Position numbers and translations under genes: made by a program
Notes under the pieces: model-generated
Database searches by the model: none
The model's input: only the letters and a program-made list of their open reading frames with translations
Told to the model about the DNA's origin: nothing
In this document: piece after piece, positions 36,599 to 46,057 of the stretch
How positions within the stretch are numbered: position 1 is the stretch's first letter
Layout: every line of letters starts with the position of its first letter
Source: Kordiimonadaceae bacterium
GTDB taxonomy: Bacteria; Pseudomonadota; Alphaproteobacteria; Sphingomonadales; Emcibacteraceae
Assembly (NCBI GenBank): GCA_018660225.1
Contig: JABJKT010000137.1
Coordinates: forward strand, 1-64,000
Reading direction: 5' to 3'
DNA length: 64,000 nucleotides

Positions 36599-37158
36599 TG
36601 GTAATTGAAATTGGTAGAATGGCGAATGGTGGCGGGATGCTCTATCCTTACCAAGGCATATGGCCCGAAATTGCTGAGAATTGTTTTATTGCTCCTGGTG
36701 CACGCATTGTCGGCGATGTTAAAATCGGTGCTGGTAGTAGCATTTGGTTTAACTGCGTGCTGCGCGGTGATGTGGGGGTCATCAGAATAGGCGAGCGCAC
36801 CGTTATTCAGGATGGTAGTGTTGTTCATGTGGATAGCGGGGGTTTTGATACTATTATCGGAAGTGACGTGCTGATCGGTCATATGGCCTTGGTGCACGGT
36901 ACAACCATTGAAAATGATGGCTTTGTCGGAATGGACGCCACAACAATGGACGGATCTATTATAAAACAAAAAGGTATGCTTGCGGCTGGCTCACTCCTTA
37001 GCCCCGGCAAAATAGTCGGCGAAGGCGAAATGTGGATGGGTCGCCCTGCTAAATATAATCGTGATCTGGATGAAAGCGCCTATAAAGCTTTAGCCAAGGG
37101 CGCAAAAAAATACGTTGTTACCGCTGACACATATTTAAAAGAATATAAAGATCTATAA
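36598..37158 (+). CDS. Gamma-class carbonic anhydrase family protein
   Basis: A 186-residue left-handed beta-helix protein with hexapeptide repeats. The three zinc-binding histidines are His77 (GSVVHVD), His95 and His100 (IGHMALVHG). FNCVLRGDVG with the conserved Arg-Gly-Asp near residue 57 fits the YrdA/PaaY/CaiE-like group. The short size and missing acidic loop make strong carbonic anhydrase activity uncertain; some relatives are thioesterases. It overlaps the dehydratase stop by 1 bp and lies 14 bp before the rhodanese gene. Confidence 0.88.
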   Translation: MVIEIGRMANGGGMLYPYQGIWPEIAENCFIAPGARIVGDVKIGAGSSIWFNCVLRGDVGVIRIGERTVIQDGSVVHVDSGGFDTIIGSDVLIGHMALVHGTTIENDGFVGMDATTMDGSIIKQKGMLAAGSLLSPGKIVGEGEMWMGRPAKYNRDLDESAYKALAKGAKKYVVTADTYLKEYKDL

Positions 37159-37172
37159 GAGGAATAATTACG

Positions 37173-37547
37173 ATGAATGAACCTACTTCCTTATTTGAGC
37201 GTTTTTTTTGGTGGCTACCCTTTGGCAGCGTACCGGAGGTGTCCTCGGAAAGCTTAGCAAACAATATAATGGATGCTAAGCTTGCCCCGCAGATCCTTGA
37301 TGTAAGAAGCCCCGGTGAATGGAAGGGTGGGCATATCCCAGGAGCGATCAATGTACCTATTGGGGAACTAAAGGGGAGATTATCATCGCTTGCACTTGAT
37401 AAAGAAAAGCCAGTGGTGGCAATATGCCTTCACGCGCGAAGAAGCATTCCGGCAGTACGTCTTCTTAAGGCTAAAGGGTATCAAAATGTTACCCAGCTTG
37501 AGGGAGGAATGACAGCCTGGCGTTCTCTGAGTTTGATTGAAGAATAG
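37173..37547 (+). CDS. Rhodanese-like domain protein
   Basis: A 124-residue single-domain rhodanese. The core shows LDVRSPGEWKGGHIPGAINVPI and the active-site loop with Cys85 in ICLHARRS, a six-residue loop as in sulfurtransferases. GAGGA-type GAGGAAT precedes the ATG. An N-terminal segment with FFWWLPFG is hydrophobic and could be a membrane anchor or short helix. It transfers sulfane sulfur; the acceptor is unknown. Confidence 0.85.
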   Translation: MNEPTSLFERFFWWLPFGSVPEVSSESLANNIMDAKLAPQILDVRSPGEWKGGHIPGAINVPIGELKGRLSSLALDKEKPVVAICLHARRSIPAVRLLKAKGYQNVTQLEGGMTAWRSLSLIEE

Positions 37548-37635
37548 GTTTTAAGCAGATTTCTCATTGCTTTAAGAAACAATCTCTTTAAAATCAGCAA
37601 AAATAAAATATACAAAATATATTTGGGAGTGATGA

Positions 37636-39045
37636 ATGGAAGCCACGTTAGCGGGCTTAGCAAGCCAACTGTACGGTATAGTCTGGGATGTGATAATGCC
37701 GGTCCTATTGCTAGGAACAGGTGTTTACTTAACTATTGGTCTTAGATTTATGCCGATCAGGCGCTTAAAGGCAGGTTTTTCAAGCCTTTTTAGTAAAAAA
37801 TCAACCACTCACACCGAAGCCCACGATGGCATTACCCCCATGCAATCGCTTATGACGGCATTATCAGGCACCATTGGGGCGGGTAATATCATCGGTGTGG
37901 CATCGGCAATATTAATTGGCGGGCCGGGGGCTATATTCTGGATGTGGATGACAGCCCTTTGCGGTATGGCGACAAAATATGCTGAAGCGCTGATGGCCAT
38001 TAAATATCGCACCCGTGGTGAAGATGGCCTTCTTATCGGTGGGCCCATGTATTATATTAAAATTGGCCTTGCCAAAAAATGGCTTTTTCTTGGAACTTCT
38101 TATGCCGGGATGATGGTTATTGCCGGTTTTGCCACAGGTCATATGATACAGGCGAATGCCATTTCCGTGGTTATGGAAGAAAATTTTGGTGTCGATAATA
38201 TCTACACCGCCGTTATTCTTTCAGTACTGGTATTTTCCGTTATTATTGGGGGGCTTAATTCGATTGCGAAAATGGCGGAGATTACTGTACCGACTATGAG
38301 CATTTTATATCTCGTATGTGGTGCGATCATCTTGTTTTTAAATGCGGATGCCATACCGACTGCATTTGGACTGATTTTTGATGGTGCCTTTAACGGCACG
38401 GCCGCCGTTGGTGGCTTTTCCGGGGCCCTCATTGCCGCTGCTATCGCGCAAGGGGTTTCAAGAGGTCTTTATTCAAATGAAGCCGGCACAGGAAGTGCGG
38501 CGATTGCCCATGCTTCATCAGAAACCCAGGACCCTATTCAGCAAGGCGAAATTGCCATGCTTGGGACAGTCATTGATACTTTAATTATCTGTACCTTTAC
38601 TGCACTGATTATTTTAACGGTGCAAATTGATATTGGTGGTGTTGTTCAAAGCACCTGGATGTTCGGAGAAGAAACTTATTCGGGTGCCGTTCTTACCTCG
38701 CAGGCCTTTGCAGAGGGACTCCCCGGTGGTGGCTATGTAGTGATCATTGGTCAACTTGTCTTTTCATTCACAACGATTATCGCCTGGAGCCTTTATGTGG
38801 AAAGGGCTGGGGTCTTTTTAAGCAGTGAAAAATATAAAATGATCTTTAGAGTGCTCAGTATCGTTTTTGTTTTTGCGGGCTGTATTGGAAGTTTTTCAAC
38901 AATTTGGGCATTTGGTCTTGCGACGCTCGGTATATTGGCCGCGCCAAATCTGATTGCGCTACTAATTAAAAGCAAAGAAATATTTGCCATGACCCGTGAG
39001 GCTCACGAAGCAAGACAAAATATTGAAAATCAAAACGCAGAATAA
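37636..39045 (+). CDS. Alanine/glycine:cation symporter family (AGCS)
   Basis: A 469-residue inner-membrane symporter that imports alanine or glycine with Na+ or H+. About 10-11 membrane helices are visible. The AGCS signature GTIGAGNIIGVASAILIGGPGA (near residue 75) and GLYSNEAGTGSAAIAHASS (near 280) are strong. It is followed after 23 bp by an NSS-family transporter, so two Na+-coupled amino-acid importers lie in tandem. Substrate choice between alanine and glycine is not resolved. Confidence 0.92.
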   Translation: MEATLAGLASQLYGIVWDVIMPVLLLGTGVYLTIGLRFMPIRRLKAGFSSLFSKKSTTHTEAHDGITPMQSLMTALSGTIGAGNIIGVASAILIGGPGAIFWMWMTALCGMATKYAEALMAIKYRTRGEDGLLIGGPMYYIKIGLAKKWLFLGTSYAGMMVIAGFATGHMIQANAISVVMEENFGVDNIYTAVILSVLVFSVIIGGLNSIAKMAEITVPTMSILYLVCGAIILFLNADAIPTAFGLIFDGAFNGTAAVGGFSGALIAAAIAQGVSRGLYSNEAGTGSAAIAHASSETQDPIQQGEIAMLGTVIDTLIICTFTALIILTVQIDIGGVVQSTWMFGEETYSGAVLTSQAFAEGLPGGGYVVIIGQLVFSFTTIIAWSLYVERAGVFLSSEKYKMIFRVLSIVFVFAGCIGSFSTIWAFGLATLGILAAPNLIALLIKSKEIFAMTREAHEARQNIENQNAE

Positions 39046-39068
39046 GTAAATAATAAGGGTAAAATAAC

Positions 39069-40427
39069 ATGTCAGACACTATTAATCATGGAATGACCTC
39101 TCACTGGAAGTCGCAGCGGGGCTTCCTGTTTGCCGCTGTGGGCGGTGCTGTGGGACTTGGTAATATATGGCGTTTCCCCTTTGAGGCCGGTCAAAATGGT
39201 GGCTCGGCTTTTGTTCTGCTTTATTTTTGTTTTGTGGTCATTATTGGTTTTCCGCTTCTAAGCGCTGAAACCATGCTTGGCCGGTTAAGCAGGCAAGGTG
39301 TCGTGACAGGTTTTGGTCATATTGCAAAATTGGGTGGTTTTAGCCAAAACTGGAAATATATTGGCTGGTTTATTGCCGCTTCCGCCTTTATTTTATGTTC
39401 ATATTATAGTGTGATCGCCGGCACCACGGCGGCCTATGCGCTCGAAGGTCTGCAGGGAAATTTTGCCGGTATTACGCCTGATCAATCTGTTGCGCTTTAT
39501 GCGCAGTACGGCGCAAGTCCACTAAAACTTTCTTTCTGGCACGGGCTTTTTATGATTGGATGTGCTGTGGTGCTCTCTAAACAACTCAATGACGGAATTG
39601 AAAAATTGACGTCGATTGCTATGCCACTGTTTTTTATTCTGCTCTTCTGCCTGATCATTATGGCCGCAGTTATTGGTGATTTTGCCGCTGGTGCGGCGTT
39701 TTTATTCAAACCTGATTTTTCAAAAATTACTCTTGAGCTCGCCGCCGCCGCCATGGGTCATGCGTTCTTTTCTATTGGTGTTGCGCTTGGTATTATGTTT
39801 ACTTTTGGTGCTTATCTGCCAGATGAAATATCCATTACTAAATCGGCTTTTATTGTTTGTATCACCGATACCTTGGTCGCGGTAACGGCTGGCCTTTGTA
39901 TTTTTCCGGTTGTTTTTGCTTTTGATATGGCACCCGACGCTGGACCGGCACTGGTGTTTAACACTATGACCGTGGCCTTTGGACAGCTGGAATATGGTGG
40001 GCTCGTTGCTATGGCGTTTTTCTCGCTATTGGCCATTGCCGGCTTTACAACATTGCTCGCCCTAATGGAACCTATAGTGAGTTATCTTAATAAATTTTAT
40101 GATATAAGCCGTAAAAAATCAGCAATGATAGTAAGTTCATCGGTTTTTGTTGCCGGGTTGCTCGCGGTTTTTTCAACAAATATCCTCGCCTCCGTTAAAA
40201 TTTTCGACATGAATTTTATGGATCTGTTTGACTGGTGGATTAACCGGATAGGTCTGCCGGTTGGCGGCATACTGATTGCCGTATTTGTTGGGTGGGTTGT
40301 TAAAAAAGAACTTGTTATCGAAGCATTTGGTGCTAATGAAATGGCGGTTAATCTGGTTTATTTCCTCATTCGCTATGTTTGCCCGATTGCGACACTTATC
40401 ATTTTGGTTACACCGTTCCTGCAATAA
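39069..40427 (+). CDS. Sodium-dependent transporter (NSS/SNF family)
   Basis: A 452-residue neurotransmitter:sodium symporter-family protein (LeuT fold) with about 11-12 helices. The helix-1 signature GGAVGLGNIWRFPFEAGQNGG at residues 25-45 is cited by position; its GNIWRFP core binds Na+ and substrate. Bacterial members import hydrophobic amino acids, tyrosine or tryptophan. It stands behind the AGCS transporter and before an aminotransferase, which fits amino-acid uptake feeding transamination. Confidence 0.92.
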   Translation: MSDTINHGMTSHWKSQRGFLFAAVGGAVGLGNIWRFPFEAGQNGGSAFVLLYFCFVVIIGFPLLSAETMLGRLSRQGVVTGFGHIAKLGGFSQNWKYIGWFIAASAFILCSYYSVIAGTTAAYALEGLQGNFAGITPDQSVALYAQYGASPLKLSFWHGLFMIGCAVVLSKQLNDGIEKLTSIAMPLFFILLFCLIIMAAVIGDFAAGAAFLFKPDFSKITLELAAAAMGHAFFSIGVALGIMFTFGAYLPDEISITKSAFIVCITDTLVAVTAGLCIFPVVFAFDMAPDAGPALVFNTMTVAFGQLEYGGLVAMAFFSLLAIAGFTTLLALMEPIVSYLNKFYDISRKKSAMIVSSSVFVAGLLAVFSTNILASVKIFDMNFMDLFDWWINRIGLPVGGILIAVFVGWVVKKELVIEAFGANEMAVNLVYFLIRYVCPIATLIILVTPFLQ

Positions 40428-40511
40428 AGAGTATTTTTTTACAGATAGCCGTTCCCTGAGCGGGATTTTGCTGTTATTAGAGGCCGGAAAATATGTTATC
40501 ATGCCCTTTTG

Positions 40512-41726
40512 ATGGAAAGAATGATGGATTCTGAATTTTACAGAATAAAAAGATTGCCGCCTTATGTATTTGCAGAAGTGAATGCCATGAAGGCCGCTGC
40601 GCGCGCGGCCGATGATGATATCATTGATTTTGGTATGGGAAACCCGGATCTGATGCCGCCGCAACATGTAATGGATAAACTTACAGAAACGATGAAAGAT
40701 CCCAAGGCGCACCGCTATTCGGCGTCAAAGGGAATTTTCGGGCTTCGTAAAGCTATGGCTGCTTATTATAAGCGACGCTTTAATGTCACCCTTGACCCTG
40801 AGAGTGAAGTAATTGCAACCCTTGGTTCTAAAGAAGGACTTGCCAACCTTGCTCAGGCTATTACCGCGCCCGGTGATGTGATTTTGGTGCCTAACCCGAG
40901 TTATCCGATCCATCATTTTGGTTTCATTATTGCTGGCGCGACCATTCGTCATCTACCAACCACTAAAGATCACGATTTTATGGAAATGCTAGCGCAGGCC
41001 GTAAAACACAGCGTTCCAAAACCGCTTGCGCTTGTGATTAATTATCCGTCAAACCCAACCGCAGAAGTGGTCGATCTTGATTTTTATAAAGAGGTTGTCG
41101 CCTATTGTATAAAACATGAAATATATATTCTTTCCGATCTGGCTTATGCTGAAATTTATTTTAATGATGTGCCGCCACCATCTATCCTTCAAGTAAATGG
41201 TGCCAAGGATATTGCCGTTGAATTTACATCCATGAGCAAGACATATTCTATGGCCGGATGGCGCATGGGTTTTGCTGTTGGAAATAAAGACCTTATCTCT
41301 GCGCTAACGCGTATGAAGTCCTATGTGGATTACGGCGCTTTTACGCCGATACAGGTTGCAGCGATCGCTGCTCTTAACGGGCCACAGGATTGTATCGATG
41401 TCGCGCGAAACACTTATAAGAAACGCCGCGATGTGCTGGTTGAAGGAATGAAGGGTTCCGGCTGGGAAATCCCGCCCCCCGACGCTACAATGTTTGCCTG
41501 GGTGCCTTTGCCTGCAGCGTGGCAAGAGGCCGGTTCGATGGAATTTTCAAAAGCACTTCTTAGCCATGCCAAGGTTGCGGTGTCGCCTGGTATTGGTTTT
41601 GGTGAATATGGCGATGGTTTTGTGCGAATTGCGTTGGTGGAAAATGAGCAAAGAATTCGACAGGCCGTCAGAAACATGAAGCAATTCATGCAAAATAGTG
41701 ATAAATATTTAAAAGAAATAAAATAA
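40512..41726 (+). CDS. Class I/II PLP aminotransferase (AlaC-like)
   Basis: A 404-residue fold-type I aminotransferase. DFGMGNPDLMPP near residue 40 and NYPSNPTAEV near 180 bind substrate, the PLP lysine is Lys243 in TSMSKTYSMAGWRMGF, and the C-terminal GFVRIALVENEQRIRQA ends with the substrate-carboxylate arginine. It resembles glutamate-pyruvate transaminase AlaC and LL-diaminopimelate-type enzymes that precede hom in alphaproteobacteria. Several in-frame ATGs (40512, 40521, 40524) are possible; GGAAAG before the last two makes 40524 plausible. hom follows after 10 bp. Confidence 0.9.
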   Translation: MERMMDSEFYRIKRLPPYVFAEVNAMKAAARAADDDIIDFGMGNPDLMPPQHVMDKLTETMKDPKAHRYSASKGIFGLRKAMAAYYKRRFNVTLDPESEVIATLGSKEGLANLAQAITAPGDVILVPNPSYPIHHFGFIIAGATIRHLPTTKDHDFMEMLAQAVKHSVPKPLALVINYPSNPTAEVVDLDFYKEVVAYCIKHEIYILSDLAYAEIYFNDVPPPSILQVNGAKDIAVEFTSMSKTYSMAGWRMGFAVGNKDLISALTRMKSYVDYGAFTPIQVAAIAALNGPQDCIDVARNTYKKRRDVLVEGMKGSGWEIPPPDATMFAWVPLPAAWQEAGSMEFSKALLSHAKVAVSPGIGFGEYGDGFVRIALVENEQRIRQAVRNMKQFMQNSDKYLKEIK

Positions 41727-41736
41727 GGGTAAAAGA

Positions 41737-43029
41737 TTGAGTGAATCGTTAAAAGTTGCCGTAGCCGGCCTGGGAAATGTTGGCGTAGGCGTTGTGAAAA
41801 TCCTTGAAGAACATAAAGAGCTGATCGCCGAACGTGCTGGACGTGAGATTGTTATTAAAGCAGTTTGTGCCAGAAATCATAATGTTGATCGCGGCGTTGA
41901 TCTGTCAGGATACATTTGGGTGGCTGATGCAACTACGCTGGCTGATATGGATGATGTGGATATCGTTGTAGAACTTATCGGCGGCGAAGATGGTATCGCT
42001 TTTGAAGCCGCTAAAAACACACTGAATAAGAAGAAATCACTGGTAACAGCCAATAAAGCAATGGTCGCCCATCACGGTGCAGAGCTTGCGGACCTCGCCC
42101 AGGATAACGGCGTGGCGCTTCGTTATGAAGCGGCGGTCGCGGGCGGTATTCCGATTATTAAAGCAATCGGTGAAGGTCTTGCCGCCAACAAGCTAAGCCA
42201 AGTTTACGGCATTATGAACGGCACCACCAATTATATGCTTACTCATATGGAAAGCCGTGGCCTTAGCTATGACGAAATTCTTGAGGAGGTTGAAGAACTT
42301 GGCTATCTTGAAGCCGATCCGGCGCTTGATTTAGACGGGATAGACGCCGCTCATAAGCTTGCCATATTAAGCAGTGTGGCTTTTGGTACTAAAACCGATT
42401 TTGATAATGTTTATATTGAAGGTATCCGTAAAATTCAGGGTGTCGATATTGAATATGCCAAGGAACTTGGTTACCGGATTAAACTTCTGGGTATGACAAA
42501 ATTTGAAGACGGCAATTTATCACAGCGTGTCCATCCGGTAATGATTGACCGTAATCTTCCAATCGCCGGGGTTATGGACGGCTTTAACGCACTTGTAGTT
42601 GATGGGGATTATATTGATAGGACTTTTTATCAGGGACGCGGCGCAGGTGAGGGGCCAACGGCTTCTGCTGTTGTTGCGGATATTATTGATATCGCTCGTG
42701 GTCACAGTGGACCTGCGTTCTTTAAGCCGGCGGCAAAACTAGTATCAGCCAATCCGGTTTCGATAAACGCACGAAAAGGCGCTTATTATGTCCGCCTTCA
42801 TGTGAAGGATGAAGCGGGCGTAATTGCTGATATTACTGCCGGTCTAAAAAGTGCGAGTGTGTCAGTGGAAACCATGCTGCAAAAAGGTTCAGAGCAAGAC
42901 GGTACTGTCTATGTGGTGATTACCACTCACGAGACAACAGAAACTGCAATCAAAGATGCACTTAACCGTATCAATGAGCTTTCATCTGTGATAGAAAACC
43001 CGTTATCAATTAGAATTGAAAATTTATAA
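41737..43029 (+). CDS. hom: Homoserine dehydrogenase
   Basis: A 430-residue NAD(P)-dependent enzyme that reduces aspartate semialdehyde to homoserine for threonine and methionine synthesis. VAVAGLGNVGVGVVKIL at the N-terminus binds the nucleotide, the catalytic region has NGTTNYMLTHME and DPALDLDGIDAAHKLAIL with the catalytic lysine, and a C-terminal ACT domain (about 350-430, YYVRLHVKDEAGVIADIT) should mediate threonine inhibition. The start is TTG with AAGGGTAAAAG upstream. It lies in the aminotransferase-hom-glpX-recJ block. Confidence 0.95.
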   Translation: MSESLKVAVAGLGNVGVGVVKILEEHKELIAERAGREIVIKAVCARNHNVDRGVDLSGYIWVADATTLADMDDVDIVVELIGGEDGIAFEAAKNTLNKKKSLVTANKAMVAHHGAELADLAQDNGVALRYEAAVAGGIPIIKAIGEGLAANKLSQVYGIMNGTTNYMLTHMESRGLSYDEILEEVEELGYLEADPALDLDGIDAAHKLAILSSVAFGTKTDFDNVYIEGIRKIQGVDIEYAKELGYRIKLLGMTKFEDGNLSQRVHPVMIDRNLPIAGVMDGFNALVVDGDYIDRTFYQGRGAGEGPTASAVVADIIDIARGHSGPAFFKPAAKLVSANPVSINARKGAYYVRLHVKDEAGVIADITAGLKSASVSVETMLQKGSEQDGTVYVVITTHETTETAIKDALNRINELSSVIENPLSIRIENL

Positions 43030-43079
43030 AATTAAGATATATTCTGTTTAAGAATAAAATAAAAAAATAGGAAATAAAA

Positions 43080-44057
43080 ATGGCTATTAATTCGACTTTA
43101 GATCGTGTTTTTGTACTAGAACTCGTTCGTGTCACTGAAGCAGCAGCAATAGCGGCAGCGAAACTAGTAGGAATGGGCGACGAAAAAGCGGCAGATGCTG
43201 CTGCGGTTGAATCAATGCGCAATGAATTTAATCAATTGGATATTAAAGGCCGCATTGTAATCGGCGAAGGTGAACGCGACGAAGCGCCAATGCTTTTTAT
43301 CGGCGAAGAAGTGGGTACGGGCAATGGTCCGGAAATTGATATTGCTCTTGATCCTTTAGAAGGAACTACCATCGCTGCCAAAGCAATGCAAAATTCGCTT
43401 GCTGTTGTAGCGCTTGCTGAAAAAGGCAATCTTCTTAATGCACCAGATGTTTATATGGATAAAATCGCTGTTGGTCCCGGTCTTCCTTTAGGTGTGGTTG
43501 ATCTTGATAATTCCGTTGAAGAAAACGTCAAGGCTGTAGCGAAAGCTAAAGACCGCCCGATAAGTGATATGCTGGTCTGTGTTCTTGACCGTCCTCGTCA
43601 CGCGGATATTATTGAAAAAATTCGTGCAACAGGTGCCCGGGTTAAACTTATTGGTGACGGTGATGTGGCCGGTGTTATTGACACAACGGACCCCGATACT
43701 TCAGTTGATCTTTATATGGGTTCTGGCGGTGCGCCGGAAGGTGTTCTCGCCGCGGCGGCACTTCGCTGCATTGGTGGTCAAATTCAAGGCCGTCTGACTT
43801 TCAGGAATGATACAGAGCGCGGACGTGCTCATAAATGGGGTATTGAAGACCTTGACCGTAAATATTCAACCGAGGATATGGCATCAGGTGACGTGATCTT
43901 TGCCGCAACCGGTGTTACGGACGGCACGCTTCTTCGCGGTGTTCATACTACGCTTGACGGTAAGGGATATACTACGGACACGGTTGTTATGCGTTCGGCG
44001 TCAAAAACGGTCAGAAATATTAAAACCGTTCATAACCGCGAAACCAAACTGTCTTAA
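43080..44057 (+). CDS. glpX: Class II fructose-1,6-bisphosphatase
   Basis: A 325-residue GlpX-type phosphatase of gluconeogenesis that makes fructose 6-phosphate. Metal and substrate motifs are IGEGERDEAPMLFIGE near residue 60, ALDPLEGTTIAAK near 95, and GSGGAPEGVLAAAAL near 220. A ribosome binding site AGGAAAT precedes the ATG. It sits 50 bp after hom and 9 bp before recJ, the usual order in this class. Confidence 0.95.
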   Translation: MAINSTLDRVFVLELVRVTEAAAIAAAKLVGMGDEKAADAAAVESMRNEFNQLDIKGRIVIGEGERDEAPMLFIGEEVGTGNGPEIDIALDPLEGTTIAAKAMQNSLAVVALAEKGNLLNAPDVYMDKIAVGPGLPLGVVDLDNSVEENVKAVAKAKDRPISDMLVCVLDRPRHADIIEKIRATGARVKLIGDGDVAGVIDTTDPDTSVDLYMGSGGAPEGVLAAAALRCIGGQIQGRLTFRNDTERGRAHKWGIEDLDRKYSTEDMASGDVIFAATGVTDGTLLRGVHTTLDGKGYTTDTVVMRSASKTVRNIKTVHNRETKLS

Positions 44058-44066
44058 AAAAAATAG

Positions 44067-45875
44067 ATGACAAAAGAAAATAATTCCACAGCTGAACTTG
44101 ATCTTATATTGGCTGTGGAAAGCTCGGTTATGGGCCGCGCTTGGGTCGCGAGACCTGCTGAGCACCGTATCGTTCAGGCTATCTCCCAAAATCATAATCT
44201 TCCTGAAATTTTTGCAAGGGTTGTTGTCGGTCGCGGGATTGATGTTGATACGGCTGAGGTTTTTTTAAAGCCTACATTAAAAGAAACACTGCCTGATCCT
44301 TCCCATTTTAAAGATATGGATAAAGCCTGCACGCGTATTGCTGATGCAATTGTGGCAGGTGAAAAAGTCGCCGTTTTTGGTGATTATGATGTGGACGGGG
44401 CCACTTCATCGGCCATATTCAAACGTTTTTTTAAATCCGTAGGTAGTGATATCACCGCCTATATCCCCGACCGGATGTTGGAAGGTTACGGCCCCAACAC
44501 CAAAGCGCTGCTTGAGCTTAAAGCAGCGGGGCATGATCTGGTAATCACCGTTGATTGCGGCATCGTATCTTATGACCCGCTGAGTGCGGCGACGAAGGCC
44601 GGGCTTGATATGATTGTCGTTGATCATCATCAGGCCGGTGCAGAGCTTCCGGACGCGGTGGCGGTTGTTAACCCGAACCGCCTTGATGAAGAGCCGGGCT
44701 ACGGTCAGCTCGCCGCGATCGGCGTCAGTTTTATCACCATTGTCGGCGTTAACCGTGAACTTCGAAACAGGGGCTGGTATAAAGAAAATGATAAAGCTGA
44801 ACCGGATATTATCCAGTGGCTTGATCTGGTAGCGCTTGGAACGATCTGCGATATGGTGCCGCTAACCGGCGTTAACCGGGCACTGGTCGCGCAAGGTTTA
44901 AAGATCATGGCATCCCGTAAAAATATTGGTCTTAAAGCACTAAGTGATGTTTCCGGCATCACAGAAGAACCAAATACTTATCATTCAGGATTTTTACTTG
45001 GTCCACGTGTTAATGCCGGTGGTCGTGTCGGTCGTTCTGAAGCCGGAACGATTTTATTAAGCACTGAAGATGAGCAGGAAGCGATTAACATATCGCAAGA
45101 ACTTAATACTTATAACGCTGAACGAAAAGCCATTGAAGCCATGGTCCAAGAAGACGCCATGAACCAAGTACTCAATAAAATTGGTGTCGGTGGTGTGGTG
45201 CCACCGGTTATTATTGCTGCTGGTGTAGGCTGGCACCCCGGTGTGATCGGTATTGTCGCCGGTAGGCTTAAAGAACATTTCGCCCGCCCGACCATTGTTA
45301 TTGCTATTGATGATCGGGGGGATGCTAAAGGTTCTGGCCGTTCAATAATGGGGGTTGATTTAGGCTCGGCCATTAGTGCCGCGCGTCAGCTTGAAATCCT
45401 TAGCGCAGGCGGCGGTCATGCCATGGCGGCGGGGCTTAGTATGCGGTCAGAAAAAATAGACGAGCTTAGTGAATTTTTAACCGAACAACTTTCGGCAAAA
45501 GTGGGTGATGCGATCACGTCGCTTAGTTTAAAACTGGACGGTGTTTTAAGTCTATCGGCCGTTAATCCAGAACTGGTTCATACACTTGATAAAATTGGCC
45601 CTTACGGGCAGGGCAACGCCCAGCCGCGTTTTGCGTTTAGTGATGTATTTGTTTCATACGTTGATATTGTTGGCAAAGATCACATCAAATGCAGCTTTAA
45701 AGGCGCAGATGGATCAACGGTTAAGGCGATGGCTTTTCGGTCCGCCGATAAACCACTAGGCCGCTTACTGATAGAATCCCGCGGTAAAAATATAAAAATC
45801 GCCGGAACCATTAGAAATAACCACTGGAATGGCCGTACATCGGCGGAAATTTTCATTGATGACGCCGCAAAATAA
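44067..45875 (+). CDS. recJ: Single-stranded-DNA-specific 5'-3' exonuclease RecJ
   Basis: A 602-residue DHH-superfamily nuclease used in recombination and mismatch repair. The metal motifs are DYDVDGATSSAIFKRF near residue 110, TVDCGI, the DHH in VVDHHQAGAELP near 187, and LVALGTICDMVPL. The DHHA1 part contains GVIGIVAGRLKEHF and SAGGGHAMAAGLSM, followed by the OB-like C-terminal domain. It is the last gene of its block; the tRNA-Glu gene lies 87 bp downstream. Confidence 0.95.
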   Translation: MTKENNSTAELDLILAVESSVMGRAWVARPAEHRIVQAISQNHNLPEIFARVVVGRGIDVDTAEVFLKPTLKETLPDPSHFKDMDKACTRIADAIVAGEKVAVFGDYDVDGATSSAIFKRFFKSVGSDITAYIPDRMLEGYGPNTKALLELKAAGHDLVITVDCGIVSYDPLSAATKAGLDMIVVDHHQAGAELPDAVAVVNPNRLDEEPGYGQLAAIGVSFITIVGVNRELRNRGWYKENDKAEPDIIQWLDLVALGTICDMVPLTGVNRALVAQGLKIMASRKNIGLKALSDVSGITEEPNTYHSGFLLGPRVNAGGRVGRSEAGTILLSTEDEQEAINISQELNTYNAERKAIEAMVQEDAMNQVLNKIGVGGVVPPVIIAAGVGWHPGVIGIVAGRLKEHFARPTIVIAIDDRGDAKGSGRSIMGVDLGSAISAARQLEILSAGGGHAMAAGLSMRSEKIDELSEFLTEQLSAKVGDAITSLSLKLDGVLSLSAVNPELVHTLDKIGPYGQGNAQPRFAFSDVFVSYVDIVGKDHIKCSFKGADGSTVKAMAFRSADKPLGRLLIESRGKNIKIAGTIRNNHWNGRTSAEIFIDDAAK

Positions 45876-45915
45876 GCCAATATCAAAAAAAGATATCTTA
45901 ATAGCAAAAAATATA

Positions 45916-45944
45916 TTGACCGCAGCACCTTGAACGGTTAGAAA
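45916..45944 (+). promoter_or_regulatory. Candidate promoter of tRNA-Glu
   Basis: TTGACC (45916-45921) and TAGAAA (45939-45944) are separated by exactly 17 bp, giving five and four matches to the sigma-70 consensus. The -10 ends 18 bp before the mature tRNA 5' end, leaving a leader of roughly 12 nt. This is a pattern match only. Confidence 0.5.
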
Positions 45945-45962
45945 CCACCCACCGACTAAGAC

Positions 45963-46037
45963 GGCCCCTTCGTCTAGCGGTTAGGACGCGGCCCTTTCAC
46001 GGCTGAAACACGGGTTCGATTCCCGTAGGGGTCACCA
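45963..46037 (+). tRNA. tRNA-Glu (anticodon UUC), CCA encoded
   Basis: A complete cloverleaf can be drawn. The acceptor stem pairs GGCCCCT with AGGGGTC (one G-U), the D arm contains AGCGGTTAGGA, and the anticodon stem CGGCC/GGCTG encloses loop CTTTCAC with anticodon TTC at 45996-45998. The T arm is CGGGTTCGATTCCCG. The 3' CCA is encoded at 46035-46037 after discriminator A. It stands alone between recJ and a convergent aminotransferase gene. Confidence 0.97.
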
Positions 46038-46053
46038 ACCTTTCTTAGGTTGG
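46035..46053 (+). other. Stem-loop overlapping the tRNA 3' end
   Basis: CCAACCT, loop TTCTT, AGGTTGG forms a perfect 7-bp stem starting in the encoded CCA. No T-tract follows, so termination by it is doubtful; it may mark the trailer that is removed during tRNA maturation. Confidence 0.35.
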
Positions 46054-46057
46054 ACTA

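Noticed and set aside
40450-40466. Short CCC/GGG hairpin followed by TTTT after the NSS transporter gene
   Set aside because: The stem is only about four pairs with a five-base loop and short T-run, too weak to call a terminator.
40173-40712. 179-codon minus-strand frame across the NSS-transporter / aminotransferase junction
   Set aside because: It is antisense to two well-supported genes and lacks any domain pattern.
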